Part shown: positions 36,719-45,787 of the stretch, one piece after another | Numbering within the stretch: the first letter of the stretch is position 1 | Layout: each line of letters opens with the position of its first letter | The notes under the pieces: model-generated | What the model was told of the DNA's origin: nothing | The model's input: only the letters and a program-made list of their open reading frames with translations | Databases searched by the model: none | Program-made: the position numbers and the translations under genes | Assembly: GCF_019795155.1 (NCBI RefSeq) | Contig: NZ_JAILYN010000012.1 | Coordinates: 1 to 64,000, forward strand | Origin: Marinobacterium arenosum | GTDB taxonomy: Bacteria; Pseudomonadota; Gammaproteobacteria; Pseudomonadales; Balneatricaceae | Length of the DNA: 64,000 bases | Direction: 5' to 3'

Positions 36719-37852
36719 TCATTCCGCCTGGTCGAGTCGCTGGTTGGCGCGTTCGCGGTGCTGCGGCTGCCAGTACTGGCGCCAGCTGCGCTGTTGCAGT
36801 GCCTGGCCCAGCAACAGCGCGCAGAGACCCGGTTCCAGAGTCTGGTTAAGCAGCTCCACCCCCTGGTGCGCCTTCTCCTGCTGATGGGCGCTCCAGTCCG
36901 TGCCGGCCGGGCCGAGCAGCTCGCGGCAGCGCTGCCAATCGAGCAGCGGCTGCAGTCGGCCGATCAGCTTGTCCAACAGTGGGCTCAGTGGGTCGTCAGC
37001 CTTCAGCGGCGCCAGGTCGCTGAAGCGGGCACGCAACGCGCTGACATTCAACAGCGATGCCAGCGCCTGTTCGACGTACTGCCACTGCCGGCTGAATTGC
37101 CAGGCTTCCAGCAGCCGTGGCCAGGCCTGAAGCTCCTGCTGCAGCAGCTGGCAGTAGACCTGCTCCAGCGTCAGCTCGCCAGTTGGCTTAGAGCGCTCCA
37201 GCGGTGGCCGATACTGCGCCGGCGCGTGCAGCCGGTAGCCGCGTTCGGCCTTGCTGATATCGCAGATCTGCAACGGCACATGGTGTGCCAGTTCCAGCGC
37301 CACGGCGAACAGGTCTGCCGGCTGGCCCTGTTTCAACTCCAGCTCCAGTTCACAGATCGGATCACTGCGCCGCTCGCCATCCTGTTCCAGCCAGGCTTCG
37401 CCGCGATCCAGCGCCAGCTCGATATCGACCGCTTTGCCGTCGGCGTTCCGGCTGCGGTAACGCCACAGCCGGCGGCTGAAATCGGTACTGAACGCCGGTT
37501 GGATCCCGCTGCTGTCCAGGCCGGCCAGCGCTTCGGGCCAGTCGGCCTCGGCCAGCCGCGCGAAATCCAGCTCCGGTCGCTCCAGCTCCCACTCCCATTC
37601 GTTGCGCTGGTGCAGTCCGGCGGCGGACTGGCCGCGGGTTTTCAGGGTCTGGATATAGCGCTCGCCGATGCGGCGGATACGCAGCGCGACCCGCTCGCGC
37701 TGCAGTGCCTGATCGGCGGTGTCGAAATAGTGGTTGCTCAATTCCCGTTCGCCCTGGGCCTCCGTCTCCGGCAGGTGAAACAGCGGTTGCTGCAGCAGCG
37801 AACCGAGGTAGTGCGGGTTGAACGACAGCTTGAGTTCAATCTCCTGGGCCAT
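36719..37852 (-). CDS. ygiF: CYTH-domain inorganic triphosphatase (YgiF-like)
   Basis: A 377-residue protein with an N-terminal CYTH tunnel domain (about 1-205). The ExExK signature is EIELKL at residues 4-9, and charged strands follow: LRIRRIGERYIQTLK, ELELELKQG and ISKAERGYRL. E. coli YgiF hydrolyses inorganic triphosphate. The C-terminal 160 residues are Leu/Gln-rich and helical, resembling the CHAD-like half of YgiF but weakly conserved. Position directly upstream of glnE supports the assignment. Confidence 0.85.
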   Translation of the reverse strand: MAQEIELKLSFNPHYLGSLLQQPLFHLPETEAQGERELSNHYFDTADQALQRERVALRIRRIGERYIQTLKTRGQSAAGLHQRNEWEWELERPELDFARLAEADWPEALAGLDSSGIQPAFSTDFSRRLWRYRSRNADGKAVDIELALDRGEAWLEQDGERRSDPICELELELKQGQPADLFAVALELAHHVPLQICDISKAERGYRLHAPAQYRPPLERSKPTGELTLEQVYCQLLQQELQAWPRLLEAWQFSRQWQYVEQALASLLNVSALRARFSDLAPLKADDPLSPLLDKLIGRLQPLLDWQRCRELLGPAGTDWSAHQQEKAHQGVELLNQTLEPGLCALLLGQALQQRSWRQYWQPQHRERANQRLDQAE

Positions 37853-38022
37853 GGCCTATGCTCCAATCGGTAGTTCTGGGAACCAGCCCGACAGTTTATC
37901 CTAGCGGGGAATAAAAACGGATATATGTCAAAACGGTGATTGAATTATTGCCGTACGGCTACAAACTAATGACAGCTATCCGTATACTTCGCGCAGTTTT
38001 TAATCCGCACAGGTTGATCCTT

Positions 38023-38703
38023 ATGGTGACCAATAATCCGATCATGCAGATGTTTACGCGCTCGCCGTTTAAACCGATGCAGGAACATATCGCCAAAGCA
38101 CAGGCGTGTGCTGTGGAACTGATCCCGTTCTTCGAGGCGGTGTTTGCTGATGACTGGGGGCAAGCCGAACAGATTCAGAAGCGCATCGCCAAGCTGGAAG
38201 GGGAAGCGGATGCGATGAAAAAGGATGTTCGCCAGCATCTGCCGAAAGGGCTGTTTCTGCCGGTGGCGCGCACCGATCTACTGGAACTGCTGCGCATGCA
38301 GGACAAGATCGCCAACCGCGCCAAGGATGTCGCCGGCCTGATGCTGGGGCGCCAGATGGCGGTGCCGGAAGCGATTCAACCATTGATGAAAGATTACGTC
38401 CGCATGGCGTTGAGTACCTCCGAGCAGGCGCTGACGGCGATGAACGAGCTGGACGAACTGGTGACCAGCGGCTTCGGCGGCCACGAGATTGATGCGGTGG
38501 AAAAGATGATCCATCAGCTGGACGACCTGGAGCATCAGACGGACGAACTGGAACGGGAGATCCGCAGCGCGCTGTTCCAGATCGAGAAGGATCTGTACCC
38601 GATCGACGTGATGTTCCTCTACAACATCATCAACTGGATCGGCGATATCGCCGACCGAGCGCAGCAGGTAGGCAGCCGTCTGCATCTGTTGCTGGCCCGT
38701 TAA
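38023..38703 (+). CDS. DUF47 family protein (PhoU-like), partner of Pit
   Basis: A 226-residue all-helical DUF47/TIGR00153 protein. NPIMQMFTRSPFKPMQEH opens the domain, and LEGEADAMKKDVRQHLPKG and QMDDLEHQTD-like repeats give the PhoU-type bundle. Such proteins are encoded just before Pit phosphate transporters and are thought to regulate them. I chose ATG 38023; the reading frame extends back to 37936, but those 29 residues have no family similarity. The pit gene begins 27 bp downstream. A possible TATACT -10 element lies at 37983-37988. Confidence 0.9.
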   Translation: MVTNNPIMQMFTRSPFKPMQEHIAKAQACAVELIPFFEAVFADDWGQAEQIQKRIAKLEGEADAMKKDVRQHLPKGLFLPVARTDLLELLRMQDKIANRAKDVAGLMLGRQMAVPEAIQPLMKDYVRMALSTSEQALTAMNELDELVTSGFGGHEIDAVEKMIHQLDDLEHQTDELEREIRSALFQIEKDLYPIDVMFLYNIINWIGDIADRAQQVGSRLHLLLAR

Positions 38704-38730
38704 TCCTTATCTGATATCTGAGTTTCAATT

Positions 38731-39996
38731 ATGGAAATCATCACCCAGTACGGTGATGTCATCGTATTGATGGCATGCGTATTCGGTTTCTTTATGGCCT
38801 GGGGCGTTGGTGCCAATGATGTGGCCAACGCCATGGGCACCTCGGTCGGCTCCAAAGCACTGACCCTGAAGCAGGCGATCATTATCGCCATCATCTTCGA
38901 ATTCGCCGGCGCCTGGCTGGCTGGCGGCGCGGTGACCTCCACCATCCGCAAGGGGATCATCGATCCGGCGCTGCTGTCCGGCACCCCGGAACTGCTGGTG
39001 TACGGCATGATGGCGTCACTGCTGGCGGCGGGTATCTGGCTGCTGGTGGCGACCCACTTCGGCTGGCCGGTGTCGACTACCCACTCGATCGTTGGCGCGA
39101 TCGTCGGCTTTGCCGCGGTCGGCATCTCTGCCGATGCGGTGAACTGGGGCAAGGTGAGCAAGATCGTCGCCAGTTGGGTGGTGTCGCCGGTGACGGCCGG
39201 CTTTATCGCCTTCTTCCTGTTCCGCAGCGTGCAGAAGTTGATACTGGACACCGACGATCCGTTCAAGAATGCCAAGAAGTATGTACCGGGTTATATCTTC
39301 ATGGTCGGCTTCATCGTCGCCATGGTGACTTTTACCAAGGGCCTGAAACATGTCGGTCTGCACCTGAGCTGGGGTGAGAGCGCGCTGATCTCGGTCGGCT
39401 TCGGCATCGTGGCGATGCTGGTGGGTATGCAGATGCAGAAGAAGGTTCAGCCGAACCCGGAAGCGGACCGCGATTACCACTTTGCCAGCGTCGAGAAACT
39501 GTTCGGCATCCTGATGATGTTCACCGCCTGCGCCATGGCGTTCGCCCACGGTTCCAACGACGTGGCCAACGCGGTCGGCCCGCTGGCGGCAATTGTCGGC
39601 GTGGTCTCCGCCGGCGGTGAGGTGGCTCAGAAGTCGGCGATGCCGGTCTGGATCCTGCTGCTGGGTGGTGGCGGTATCGTTGCCGGCCTGGTGATGTACG
39701 GCCACAAGGTGATCGCCACCGTCGGTAACAACATCACCGAGCTGACGCCGAGCCGCGGCTTTGCCGCTACCCTGGCCGCAGCCACCACGGTGGTGGTCGC
39801 TTCCGGTACCGGTCTGCCGATTTCGACCACCCATACGCTGGTCGGCGCAGTGCTCGGCGTGGGCATCGCCCGCGGTATGGCGGCACTGAACCTGCGCGTA
39901 GTCGGTACCATCGCTGTCTCCTGGGTGGTGACCCTGCCGGCCGGTGCCGGCCTGGCAATCATGTTTTTCTTCATGTTCAAGGGAATGTTCGGCTGA
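38731..39996 (+). CDS. pit: Low-affinity inorganic phosphate transporter, Pit family
   Basis: A 421-residue proton- or cation-coupled phosphate permease with about 10-11 membrane helices. The duplicated PiT signature appears as GANDVANAMGTSVGS near residue 29 and GSNDVANAVGPLAAI near 272, each followed by a helix pair ending GWPVSTTHSIVG and GLPISTTHTLVG. Transported species are neutral metal-phosphates in characterised members. It forms a pair with the DUF47 gene and ends at a strong terminator. Confidence 0.95.
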   Translation: MEIITQYGDVIVLMACVFGFFMAWGVGANDVANAMGTSVGSKALTLKQAIIIAIIFEFAGAWLAGGAVTSTIRKGIIDPALLSGTPELLVYGMMASLLAAGIWLLVATHFGWPVSTTHSIVGAIVGFAAVGISADAVNWGKVSKIVASWVVSPVTAGFIAFFLFRSVQKLILDTDDPFKNAKKYVPGYIFMVGFIVAMVTFTKGLKHVGLHLSWGESALISVGFGIVAMLVGMQMQKKVQPNPEADRDYHFASVEKLFGILMMFTACAMAFAHGSNDVANAVGPLAAIVGVVSAGGEVAQKSAMPVWILLLGGGGIVAGLVMYGHKVIATVGNNITELTPSRGFAATLAAATTVVVASGTGLPISTTHTLVGAVLGVGIARGMAALNLRVVGTIAVSWVVTLPAGAGLAIMFFFMFKGMFG

Positions 39997-40026
39997 GCTT
40001 CGCTGTACTTTCTTTGATCCCCTTCC

Positions 40027-40053
40027 GCCCGGCCGTTTACGGCCGGGCTTTTT
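40027..40053 (+). terminator. Rho-independent terminator after pit
   Basis: GCCCGGCCG (40027-40035) pairs with CGGCCGGGC (40040-40048) around TTTA, followed by TTTTT. Confidence 0.95.
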
Positions 40054-40174
40054 ATTTCTTTTAATATCTGTTTCGCACACTGTTGCCGAACGCCTCCCCG
40101 TCGAACTGGCCGATAGACCGATCCGGGTAAAGGTTGCACAATGAACAGCAACCCATTGCCGAAAGGACAGCCCG

Positions 40175-41326
40175 ATGCGCAACGCCTGCCCCGACCTGGT
40201 CACCATGCTGGCCGAACTGATCGCCAGCCCATCCGTCAGCTGTACCCAACCGGCGCTGGATCAGAGCAATCTGGCAGTGATCGAGAAGCTGGAAACCTGG
40301 CTGTCAGGGTTGGGCTTCAGCACCGAAGTGATCCCGCTACCCGGCCAGCCGGGCAAGGCCAACCTGATCGCCACCCTGGGCAGTGGTCCCGGCGGTCTGG
40401 TGCTGTCCGGCCATACCGATACCGTGCCTTGCAACCCGGAACTCTGGACGTCGGACCCGTTCAAGCTGGTGGAACGGGATCAGCGCTTCTACGGCCTGGG
40501 CAGTTGCGATATGAAGGGCTTTTTCCCGCTGGCGATCGAGGCGGCCAAGGCGTACCTGGACAAGCCGCTGAAACAGCCGCTGATCATCCTGGCCACCGCC
40601 GACGAGGAGAGCTCGATGGCCGGCGCCAAGGCGCTGGCCGATGCCGGCCGGCCGAAAGCCCGCTACGCAGTGATCGGTGAGCCGACCAGCCTGACGCCGA
40701 TCTACATGCATAAGGGGATGATGATGGAGGCGGTGCGAATTCGCGGCCGGGCCGGCCACTCGTCCGACCCCAGCCTCGGCGCCAGCGCGCTGGAGGCGAT
40801 GCACGCGGTGATGGGCGAGCTGATCGCCTACCGCGGCGAATTGCAGGGCAAATATAGCAACGCCGATTTCAAGGTCAGCGTGCCGACCCTGAACCTCGGC
40901 TGCATCCACGGCGGCGACAACCCGAACCGGATCTGCGGCTACTGCGAGCTGGAGTACGATCTGCGACCGTTGCCGGGCATGGCGATCGATGCACTGCGTC
41001 ACGAGATCGACCACCGTCTGCAGCCGCTGGCCGAGCGCTTCGGTGTGGCGATTGAAACCGACGAGCTGTTCCCGGCGATTCCGCCGTTCGAGAACCGGCG
41101 TGATTCGGAGCTGGTTCTGGCCGCCGAGAAGCTGACCGGCCACCGCGCCGAACCGGTGGCGTTCGGTACCGAGGCGCCGTTCCTGCAGCAACTGGGGATG
41201 GATACCATCGTCATGGGACCGGGCTCGATCGACCAGGCGCACCAACCCGACGAGTACCTCGCATTGGACCAGATCAAGCCCTGCGTGGCGGTGCTGGAAC
41301 AGCTGATCGGCAAATATTGTCTTTAA
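40175..41326 (+). CDS. argE: Acetylornithine deacetylase
   Basis: M20-family metallohydrolase (383 residues) that removes acetate from N-acetylornithine in the linear arginine pathway. Metal ligands are visible: His80 in SGHTDTVP, Asp112 in GSCDMKGFF, the glutamate pair in TADEESSMAG near 145, and the C-terminal AHQPDEY histidine near residue 358. The dimerisation domain spans roughly 180-290. AAAGGA lies 8 bases before the ATG. argA follows on the same strand, separated by a 7-bp tandem repeat array. Confidence 0.94.
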   Translation: MRNACPDLVTMLAELIASPSVSCTQPALDQSNLAVIEKLETWLSGLGFSTEVIPLPGQPGKANLIATLGSGPGGLVLSGHTDTVPCNPELWTSDPFKLVERDQRFYGLGSCDMKGFFPLAIEAAKAYLDKPLKQPLIILATADEESSMAGAKALADAGRPKARYAVIGEPTSLTPIYMHKGMMMEAVRIRGRAGHSSDPSLGASALEAMHAVMGELIAYRGELQGKYSNADFKVSVPTLNLGCIHGGDNPNRICGYCELEYDLRPLPGMAIDALRHEIDHRLQPLAERFGVAIETDELFPAIPPFENRRDSELVLAAEKLTGHRAEPVAFGTEAPFLQQLGMDTIVMGPGSIDQAHQPDEYLALDQIKPCVAVLEQLIGKYCL

Positions 41327-41379
41327 GATTTGAGTTAACAGATGAAAGTTGACAGTGTACTGTCGAGCCCGCTGAGTTA

Positions 41380-41443
41380 GCTGTTAGCTGTTAGCTGTTA
41401 GCTGTTAGCTGTTAGCTGTTAGCTGTTAGCTGTTAGCTGTTAG
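41380..41443. repeat. GCTGTTA 7-bp tandem array upstream of argA
   Basis: Nine perfect GCTGTTA units plus one base, ending 19 bp before the argA ATG. The unit is the same as in the 33604-33662 array. Preceding bases 41327-41360 (GAGTTAACAGATGAAAGTTG) look like a decayed relative. Confidence 0.95.
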
Positions 41444-41462
41444 TTTTCGACCCCGTACCGAT

Positions 41463-42830
41463 ATGGACGGCCATTTTCCGGATAAACCCAACGTGATCGA
41501 CGACATCAAAAAATACGTCAACTGGTTCCGCCACTCTTCACCCTACATCAATGCCCATCGCGGCAAGACTTTCGTGCTGATGCTGGGCGGCGAGGCGATC
41601 CTCGACAGCAACTTCAACAATATCGTGCACGATATCGCGCTGCTCAACAGCCTCGGCGTGCGACTGGTGCTGGTGCACGGTTCGCGACCGCAGATCGAAC
41701 AGCGGCTGCAGGAGAGCAATGTCGATTCGCGATTGCACCACGATCTGCGGGTAACCGACAGCGAAACCCTGCAACGGGTGATCGAAGCGGCGGCGTCGAC
41801 CCGGGTATTGATCGAGACCCGGTTGTCGATGGGGCTGGCCAATACGCCGATGCACGGCGCCCGTATCCGGGTGGTGTCCGGCAATTTCGTGACCGCCAAG
41901 CCGATGGGGGTGCACGAGGGGGTCGACCTGCGTCATACCGGCGAGGTACGGCGAATCGACCGCAAGGCGATCCAGCATCATCTGGACGCCGGTGAAATCG
42001 TACTGCTGTCCCATCTCGGTTACTCGCCGACCGGCGAGCTGTTCAACCTGACGGTGGAGGATGTCGCCACGGCGGCGGCGGTGACCCTGCAGGCCGACAA
42101 ACTGGTGTTGTTCGGCGAGCAGAACGGTGTCACCGACAGTACCGGCGAGCTGCGCAGCGAGCTGCTCGCTCGCAAGGCGGAACGGCTGGTGCACCAGTAC
42201 CTGTCCCGGCTGGAGGATGCGGAAACGCCACACAGCGAACTCTGTTGTCAGCTGGAGGCGGCGGTGGCGGCCTGCAACGGCGGCGTCGAGCGTAGTCACC
42301 TGATCAGCTATCGGGACGATGGCGCGTTGATCACCGAGCTGTTCACCCGCGAAGGGGCCGGCACCATGGTGCTGCGCGAATCCTATGAGCAGGTACGCGA
42401 TGCCGGTATCGACGATGTCGGCGGTATCCTGGAATTGATCCGGCCGCTGGAGAAAGCCGGCGTGCTGGTACGCCGTTCACGCGAGCTGCTGGAGACCGAG
42501 ATCGACCGCTTTACTGTAGTTGAGCGCGACGGTGCCATCATCGGTTGTGCCGCGCTTTATCCGTTTCCGGAGGAGGGCATGGCGGAGTTGGCCTGCGTGG
42601 CGATCTCCAACGACTACCGCGGCGGCCAGCGTGGCGATTCGCTGCTGGAAGCGGTCGAGCGGCAGGCGCGCGAGCAGCAGTTGAACAGGTTGTTTGTACT
42701 GACCACCCGCACTGCGCACTGGTTTATCGAGCGTGGTTTCGCCGAGGTGGCGGTCAGCGAACTGCCGGCCAAGAAACAGGAACTCTATAACCTGCAGCGG
42801 AATTCGAAGGTGTTCGTCAAGGCGCTCTGA
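41463..42830 (+). CDS. argA: N-acetylglutamate synthase (amino-acid acetyltransferase)
   Basis: First enzyme of arginine synthesis: acetyl-CoA plus glutamate gives N-acetylglutamate. The 455-residue protein has an amino-acid-kinase-like domain (about 25-290; LVLVHGSRPQIEQRL near 65-80, LSHLGYSPTGELFNL near 180) that binds arginine for feedback inhibition, and a C-terminal GNAT domain (about 310-455; ACVAISNDYRGGQRGDSLL). ATG 41463 has no clear ribosome-binding site; GTG at 41490 gives MIDDIKKYVNWFRHSSPYIN, also a plausible start. The tandem array immediately upstream may affect expression. Confidence 0.94.
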   Translation: MDGHFPDKPNVIDDIKKYVNWFRHSSPYINAHRGKTFVLMLGGEAILDSNFNNIVHDIALLNSLGVRLVLVHGSRPQIEQRLQESNVDSRLHHDLRVTDSETLQRVIEAAASTRVLIETRLSMGLANTPMHGARIRVVSGNFVTAKPMGVHEGVDLRHTGEVRRIDRKAIQHHLDAGEIVLLSHLGYSPTGELFNLTVEDVATAAAVTLQADKLVLFGEQNGVTDSTGELRSELLARKAERLVHQYLSRLEDAETPHSELCCQLEAAVAACNGGVERSHLISYRDDGALITELFTREGAGTMVLRESYEQVRDAGIDDVGGILELIRPLEKAGVLVRRSRELLETEIDRFTVVERDGAIIGCAALYPFPEEGMAELACVAISNDYRGGQRGDSLLEAVERQAREQQLNRLFVLTTRTAHWFIERGFAEVAVSELPAKKQELYNLQRNSKVFVKAL

Positions 42831-42897
42831 ACGAGCGCCGGCTGACGCCTCAGAACCTATACTGATCAGTCCCAGCCAACTCGCATGGAGCAGAACG

Positions 42898-43914
42898 ATG
42901 GACAGGGAACCTTTGCCGTTACGGCAACCATTGCCATTCGAATTCACCGGCAGCGCTGGTGAGTATTTCCGTATCTGGATCGTCAACGTCTGCCTGACGG
43001 TACTGACCCTGGGGCTTTATGCCCCCTGGGCCAAGGTGCGTACCCGGCAGTATTTCCACGGCCATACCTGGCTGGACGGTGCCAGCTTCGAGTACACCGC
43101 CGACCCGATCACCCTGCTGAAGGGCTGGCTGGTGGTGATGGCATTGGTGGTCGGTTATACCCTGCTGGTGCCGATGGTCCCATTGCTGGACGCGATTATC
43201 GCCATCCCGCTGCTGTTGCTGACTCCCTGGCTGGCGCTACGCACGCTGAAGTTCAACCGTTACCACACCCGCTATCGCAATGTCCGCTTCGGTTTCGAGG
43301 CCGGCTACGGTAGCGCCTTAATGGTATTCGTACTGCTGCCGCTGCTGAGTGCGCTGACGCTGGGGCTGCTGCTGCCCTATATGTTCTATCGCCAGAAGCG
43401 CTGGCTGGTGGCCCACAGCCGGTTTGGCCAGGCAGGATTCGAAGCCCATTTCGGCTTCGCCATGTTCTACAAGACCTACCTGTTGGCGATGCTGCTGATG
43501 CTGGCGATGGCCGGTGGCATCGCGGCGCTGTTCGCGTTGCAATTGCTGCCGGTCGAGCTGACCGGCTTGATCGGCCTGGCGACAGTGCCGCTGTACTACT
43601 GGCTGTACGCCTTCCTGCGGGTGCGGATCACCAACATCGTCCATAACCACAGTTCGCTCGACCGGCACCGGTTGCAGAGCGCACTGCGGGTCTGGCCGTA
43701 CTTCCTGATCCTGATCAGCAATACCCTGGCGATTGTGCTCAGCCTCGGGCTGGCGCTGCCCTGGGCGCGGGTCCGCATGGCCCGTTACCGGGCCGCCTGC
43801 ACCAAGCTGCTGGCCGCCGGCGAGCTGGATAATTTCCTCCAGGCCCAGCAACAGGCGCAGAGCGCAATCGGCGAGGAGGTCGGTGAACTGCTCGATCTGG
43901 AGCTGGGGCTCTGA
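42898..43914 (+). CDS. DUF898 (YjgN family) membrane protein
   Basis: A 338-residue polytopic protein of the YjgN/DUF898 family with around six to eight membrane helices. Family features are visible: FTGSAGEYFRIWIVNV near the start, LTLGLYAPWAKVRTRQYF and the internal repeat-like ALPWARVRMARYRA near the end. Function is unknown. GGAG lies 8 bases before the ATG, chosen over longer frames without similarity. The stop overlaps the M48 peptidase start (TGATG), so the two products are probably made together. Confidence 0.88.
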   Translation: MDREPLPLRQPLPFEFTGSAGEYFRIWIVNVCLTVLTLGLYAPWAKVRTRQYFHGHTWLDGASFEYTADPITLLKGWLVVMALVVGYTLLVPMVPLLDAIIAIPLLLLTPWLALRTLKFNRYHTRYRNVRFGFEAGYGSALMVFVLLPLLSALTLGLLLPYMFYRQKRWLVAHSRFGQAGFEAHFGFAMFYKTYLLAMLLMLAMAGGIAALFALQLLPVELTGLIGLATVPLYYWLYAFLRVRITNIVHNHSSLDRHRLQSALRVWPYFLILISNTLAIVLSLGLALPWARVRMARYRAACTKLLAAGELDNFLQAQQQAQSAIGEEVGELLDLELGL

Positions 43915-44909
43915 TGCAACTGCAGGGCTATCTGTACGCCGCCGGCAGCTCCCGCCGTGAACCTGCCCGGCTCAGCGTCGACCCACAGGGCCGGGTCTGG
44001 TGTGCGCAGGAGTCGCTTGGTTACTGGCAGCAGTTGCAGGTCAGCGATCGGATCGGCAGCTCTGCCCGCTACCTGCAGCTGGTCGACGGCCGGCGCTTCG
44101 AATGCCGCGACAACGACACCATCGACCGCCTCGAACAGCGTTTCAACCCCAGTCCTTCGGGGCGCTGGCTGGCAACGATGGAGAGCCGCTTGCGCTATGT
44201 GCTGCTGGCGTTGCTGATCACCGTTGCCGCCGGATTCGGCCTGTTCCGTTACGGCATCCCGGTGATGGCCGAGCAGCTTGCCCGGCAACTGCCGGAACCG
44301 ATGGTGCGCGAACTGGGCGGCTCGACATTGGCATTGCTGGACCGGCAACTGTTCAAGCCCAGCCAGTTGCCGGCGGAGCAACGCCAGTTGCTGCAGACGC
44401 TGATGGCCGAGTTGAACGGCCAACTGCCCGAAGCCGACTATCGGCTGCTGCTGCGCGATGGCGGCCCGCTGGGCGCCAATGCCCTGGCGCTGCCCTCCGG
44501 TGAATTGCTGATCACCGACCAGCTGGTGCAGCTGGCTGAACACCCGGACGAGCTCAGCGGCGTGCTGGCTCATGAGATCGGCCATCTGCAGCAGCGTCAT
44601 CTGCTGCGTAGCCTGCTGCAGAACAGTGCGATGCTGGTGGTCCTGGCCGCGGTGACCGGCGACGTCAGCGCCGCCCAGGGGGTGCTGGTCGGCCTGCCCA
44701 CCTTCCTGGTGGAGCAGCACTACTCCCGCCAGTTCGAGTTCGAAGCCGATGCCTTCGCCAAGCAACTGCTGTTGGCTCGGGGCCGTGACCCGGCCCGGAT
44801 GGGCCAGTTGCTGGTGCGATTGGCCGAGCAGCAGGGGGGCGGCCAACCTGACTGGCTGGCGACCCATCCCAGTTCTGCCGAACGGCTGCAGCGGCTGCAG
44901 GCGCAATAA
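43914..44909 (+). CDS. M48 family metallopeptidase, membrane-anchored
   Basis: A 331-residue zinc protease. The N-terminal 85 residues are a soluble beta-rich segment, then one membrane helix (about 92-115), then the M48 domain with the HEIGH zinc motif in LAHEIGHLQQRHLL near 222-226 and the third ligand glutamate in FEFEADAFAKQL near 280. The pairing with a DUF898 gene is seen in other proteobacteria. Substrate is unknown; quality control of envelope proteins, as for other M48 members, is only a guess. Confidence 0.9.
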   Translation: MQLQGYLYAAGSSRREPARLSVDPQGRVWCAQESLGYWQQLQVSDRIGSSARYLQLVDGRRFECRDNDTIDRLEQRFNPSPSGRWLATMESRLRYVLLALLITVAAGFGLFRYGIPVMAEQLARQLPEPMVRELGGSTLALLDRQLFKPSQLPAEQRQLLQTLMAELNGQLPEADYRLLLRDGGPLGANALALPSGELLITDQLVQLAEHPDELSGVLAHEIGHLQQRHLLRSLLQNSAMLVVLAAVTGDVSAAQGVLVGLPTFLVEQHYSRQFEFEADAFAKQLLLARGRDPARMGQLLVRLAEQQGGGQPDWLATHPSSAERLQRLQAQ

Positions 44910-45145
44910 GCGCGCAGCGGCCGTTGGCCTCGCCAGGGGGAGGCATGCGCCAGATCAGCCCCCGCCCTCTTTTGTTGAAAATAATGGTTGAAATCCCACT
45001 GAAGGAGGCGTACTAATAAAGGCGTGGCCTTCGGAAGTGTTTGAAAAGGTTTATTTTATCTCCGTTTTCAGTTTGAAAATAAAATGCTTCCCCTGGTTGT
45101 GGTATGTAATAAATCACCCTGCATATTCTGCAGTAAGGATTCAAA

Positions 45146-45496
45146 ATGATCATCAATATCACTAACCGCAACGATAAGGTATCTCCCGCTGTCCGTGAAA
45201 AAATCGAAGCTTGGCTGGGACAGAGTCAGAAGCGGTTCGATATGATCACCAGCGCCCAGATTACACTGGCTAAGGTCGACCAGCAGGATGAAGCTGAAGC
45301 CACCCTGCATGTGGCGGGCAAGGACCTGTTTGCCAAGGCGGTTGGCGATAACCTCTACGCCGCACTGGATTCACTGAGCGACAAGGTCGACAAGCAGCTG
45401 CTGAAAATCCGCAAAAAACAGACCCATAAAAAAGGCACACCGAAACCGCAGGAGATCGAGTCGGCTGTTGAATTGGATGATCTGGATGAGGAATAA
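45146..45496 (+). CDS. hpf: Ribosome hibernation promoting factor, short form
   Basis: A 116-residue S30AE-domain protein that binds the 30S decoding region in stationary phase and promotes 100S ribosome dimers. The beta-alpha-beta-beta-beta-alpha fold is recognisable (VREKIEAWLGQSQKRF helix, ITLAKVDQQDEAEATLHV strands, LYAALDSLSDKVDKQLLKI helix). The acidic C-terminal tail (about 100-116) is typical of short HPF. It is not next to rpoN as in many relatives; it stands alone with its own terminator. AAGGA lies 8 bases before the ATG. Confidence 0.93.
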   Translation: MIINITNRNDKVSPAVREKIEAWLGQSQKRFDMITSAQITLAKVDQQDEAEATLHVAGKDLFAKAVGDNLYAALDSLSDKVDKQLLKIRKKQTHKKGTPKPQEIESAVELDDLDEE

Positions 45497-45540
45497 GTTT
45501 AAGCCTGTCTCTCATTAGAAAATATTAGAAGGCAATAAAA

Positions 45541-45578
45541 GAAAGCGCATGGTTATTTTAATAGCTGTGCGCTTTTTT
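45541..45578 (+). terminator. Rho-independent terminator after hpf
   Basis: AAAGCGCA (45542-45549) pairs with TGCGCTTT (45568-45575) with an 18-base loop, followed by further Ts. It lies 45 bp after the hpf stop. Confidence 0.8.
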
Positions 45579-45787
45579 GTTTTTTATATTATTGTGGGCA
45601 GAATTTCTATAAGTGCGTGGTTGCCGCAGTCTCTAAACCCCCTCCTGCAAGAAAGCCGCGCTTCGTGGCAGCTCGCTTTTTATGCCCGTGGGTGCTGCGA
45701 GTCACTGTTTTGGTTTATAGCCAAAAGGGTCTCAGATAAATCCGCGGCTACACCGGGGTAGCGATCGTGCTGTGAACGCGAGGGTTC

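Noticed and set aside
37936-38022. A 29-residue N-terminal extension of the DUF47 protein
   Set aside because: The family starts at MVTNNPIMQMF; the upstream part has no similarity and includes a likely -10 element.
45549-45761. A 70-codon frame after hpf
   Set aside because: Its start lies inside the hpf terminator hairpin and it covers REP-like sequence (ATAAATCCGCGGCTAC).
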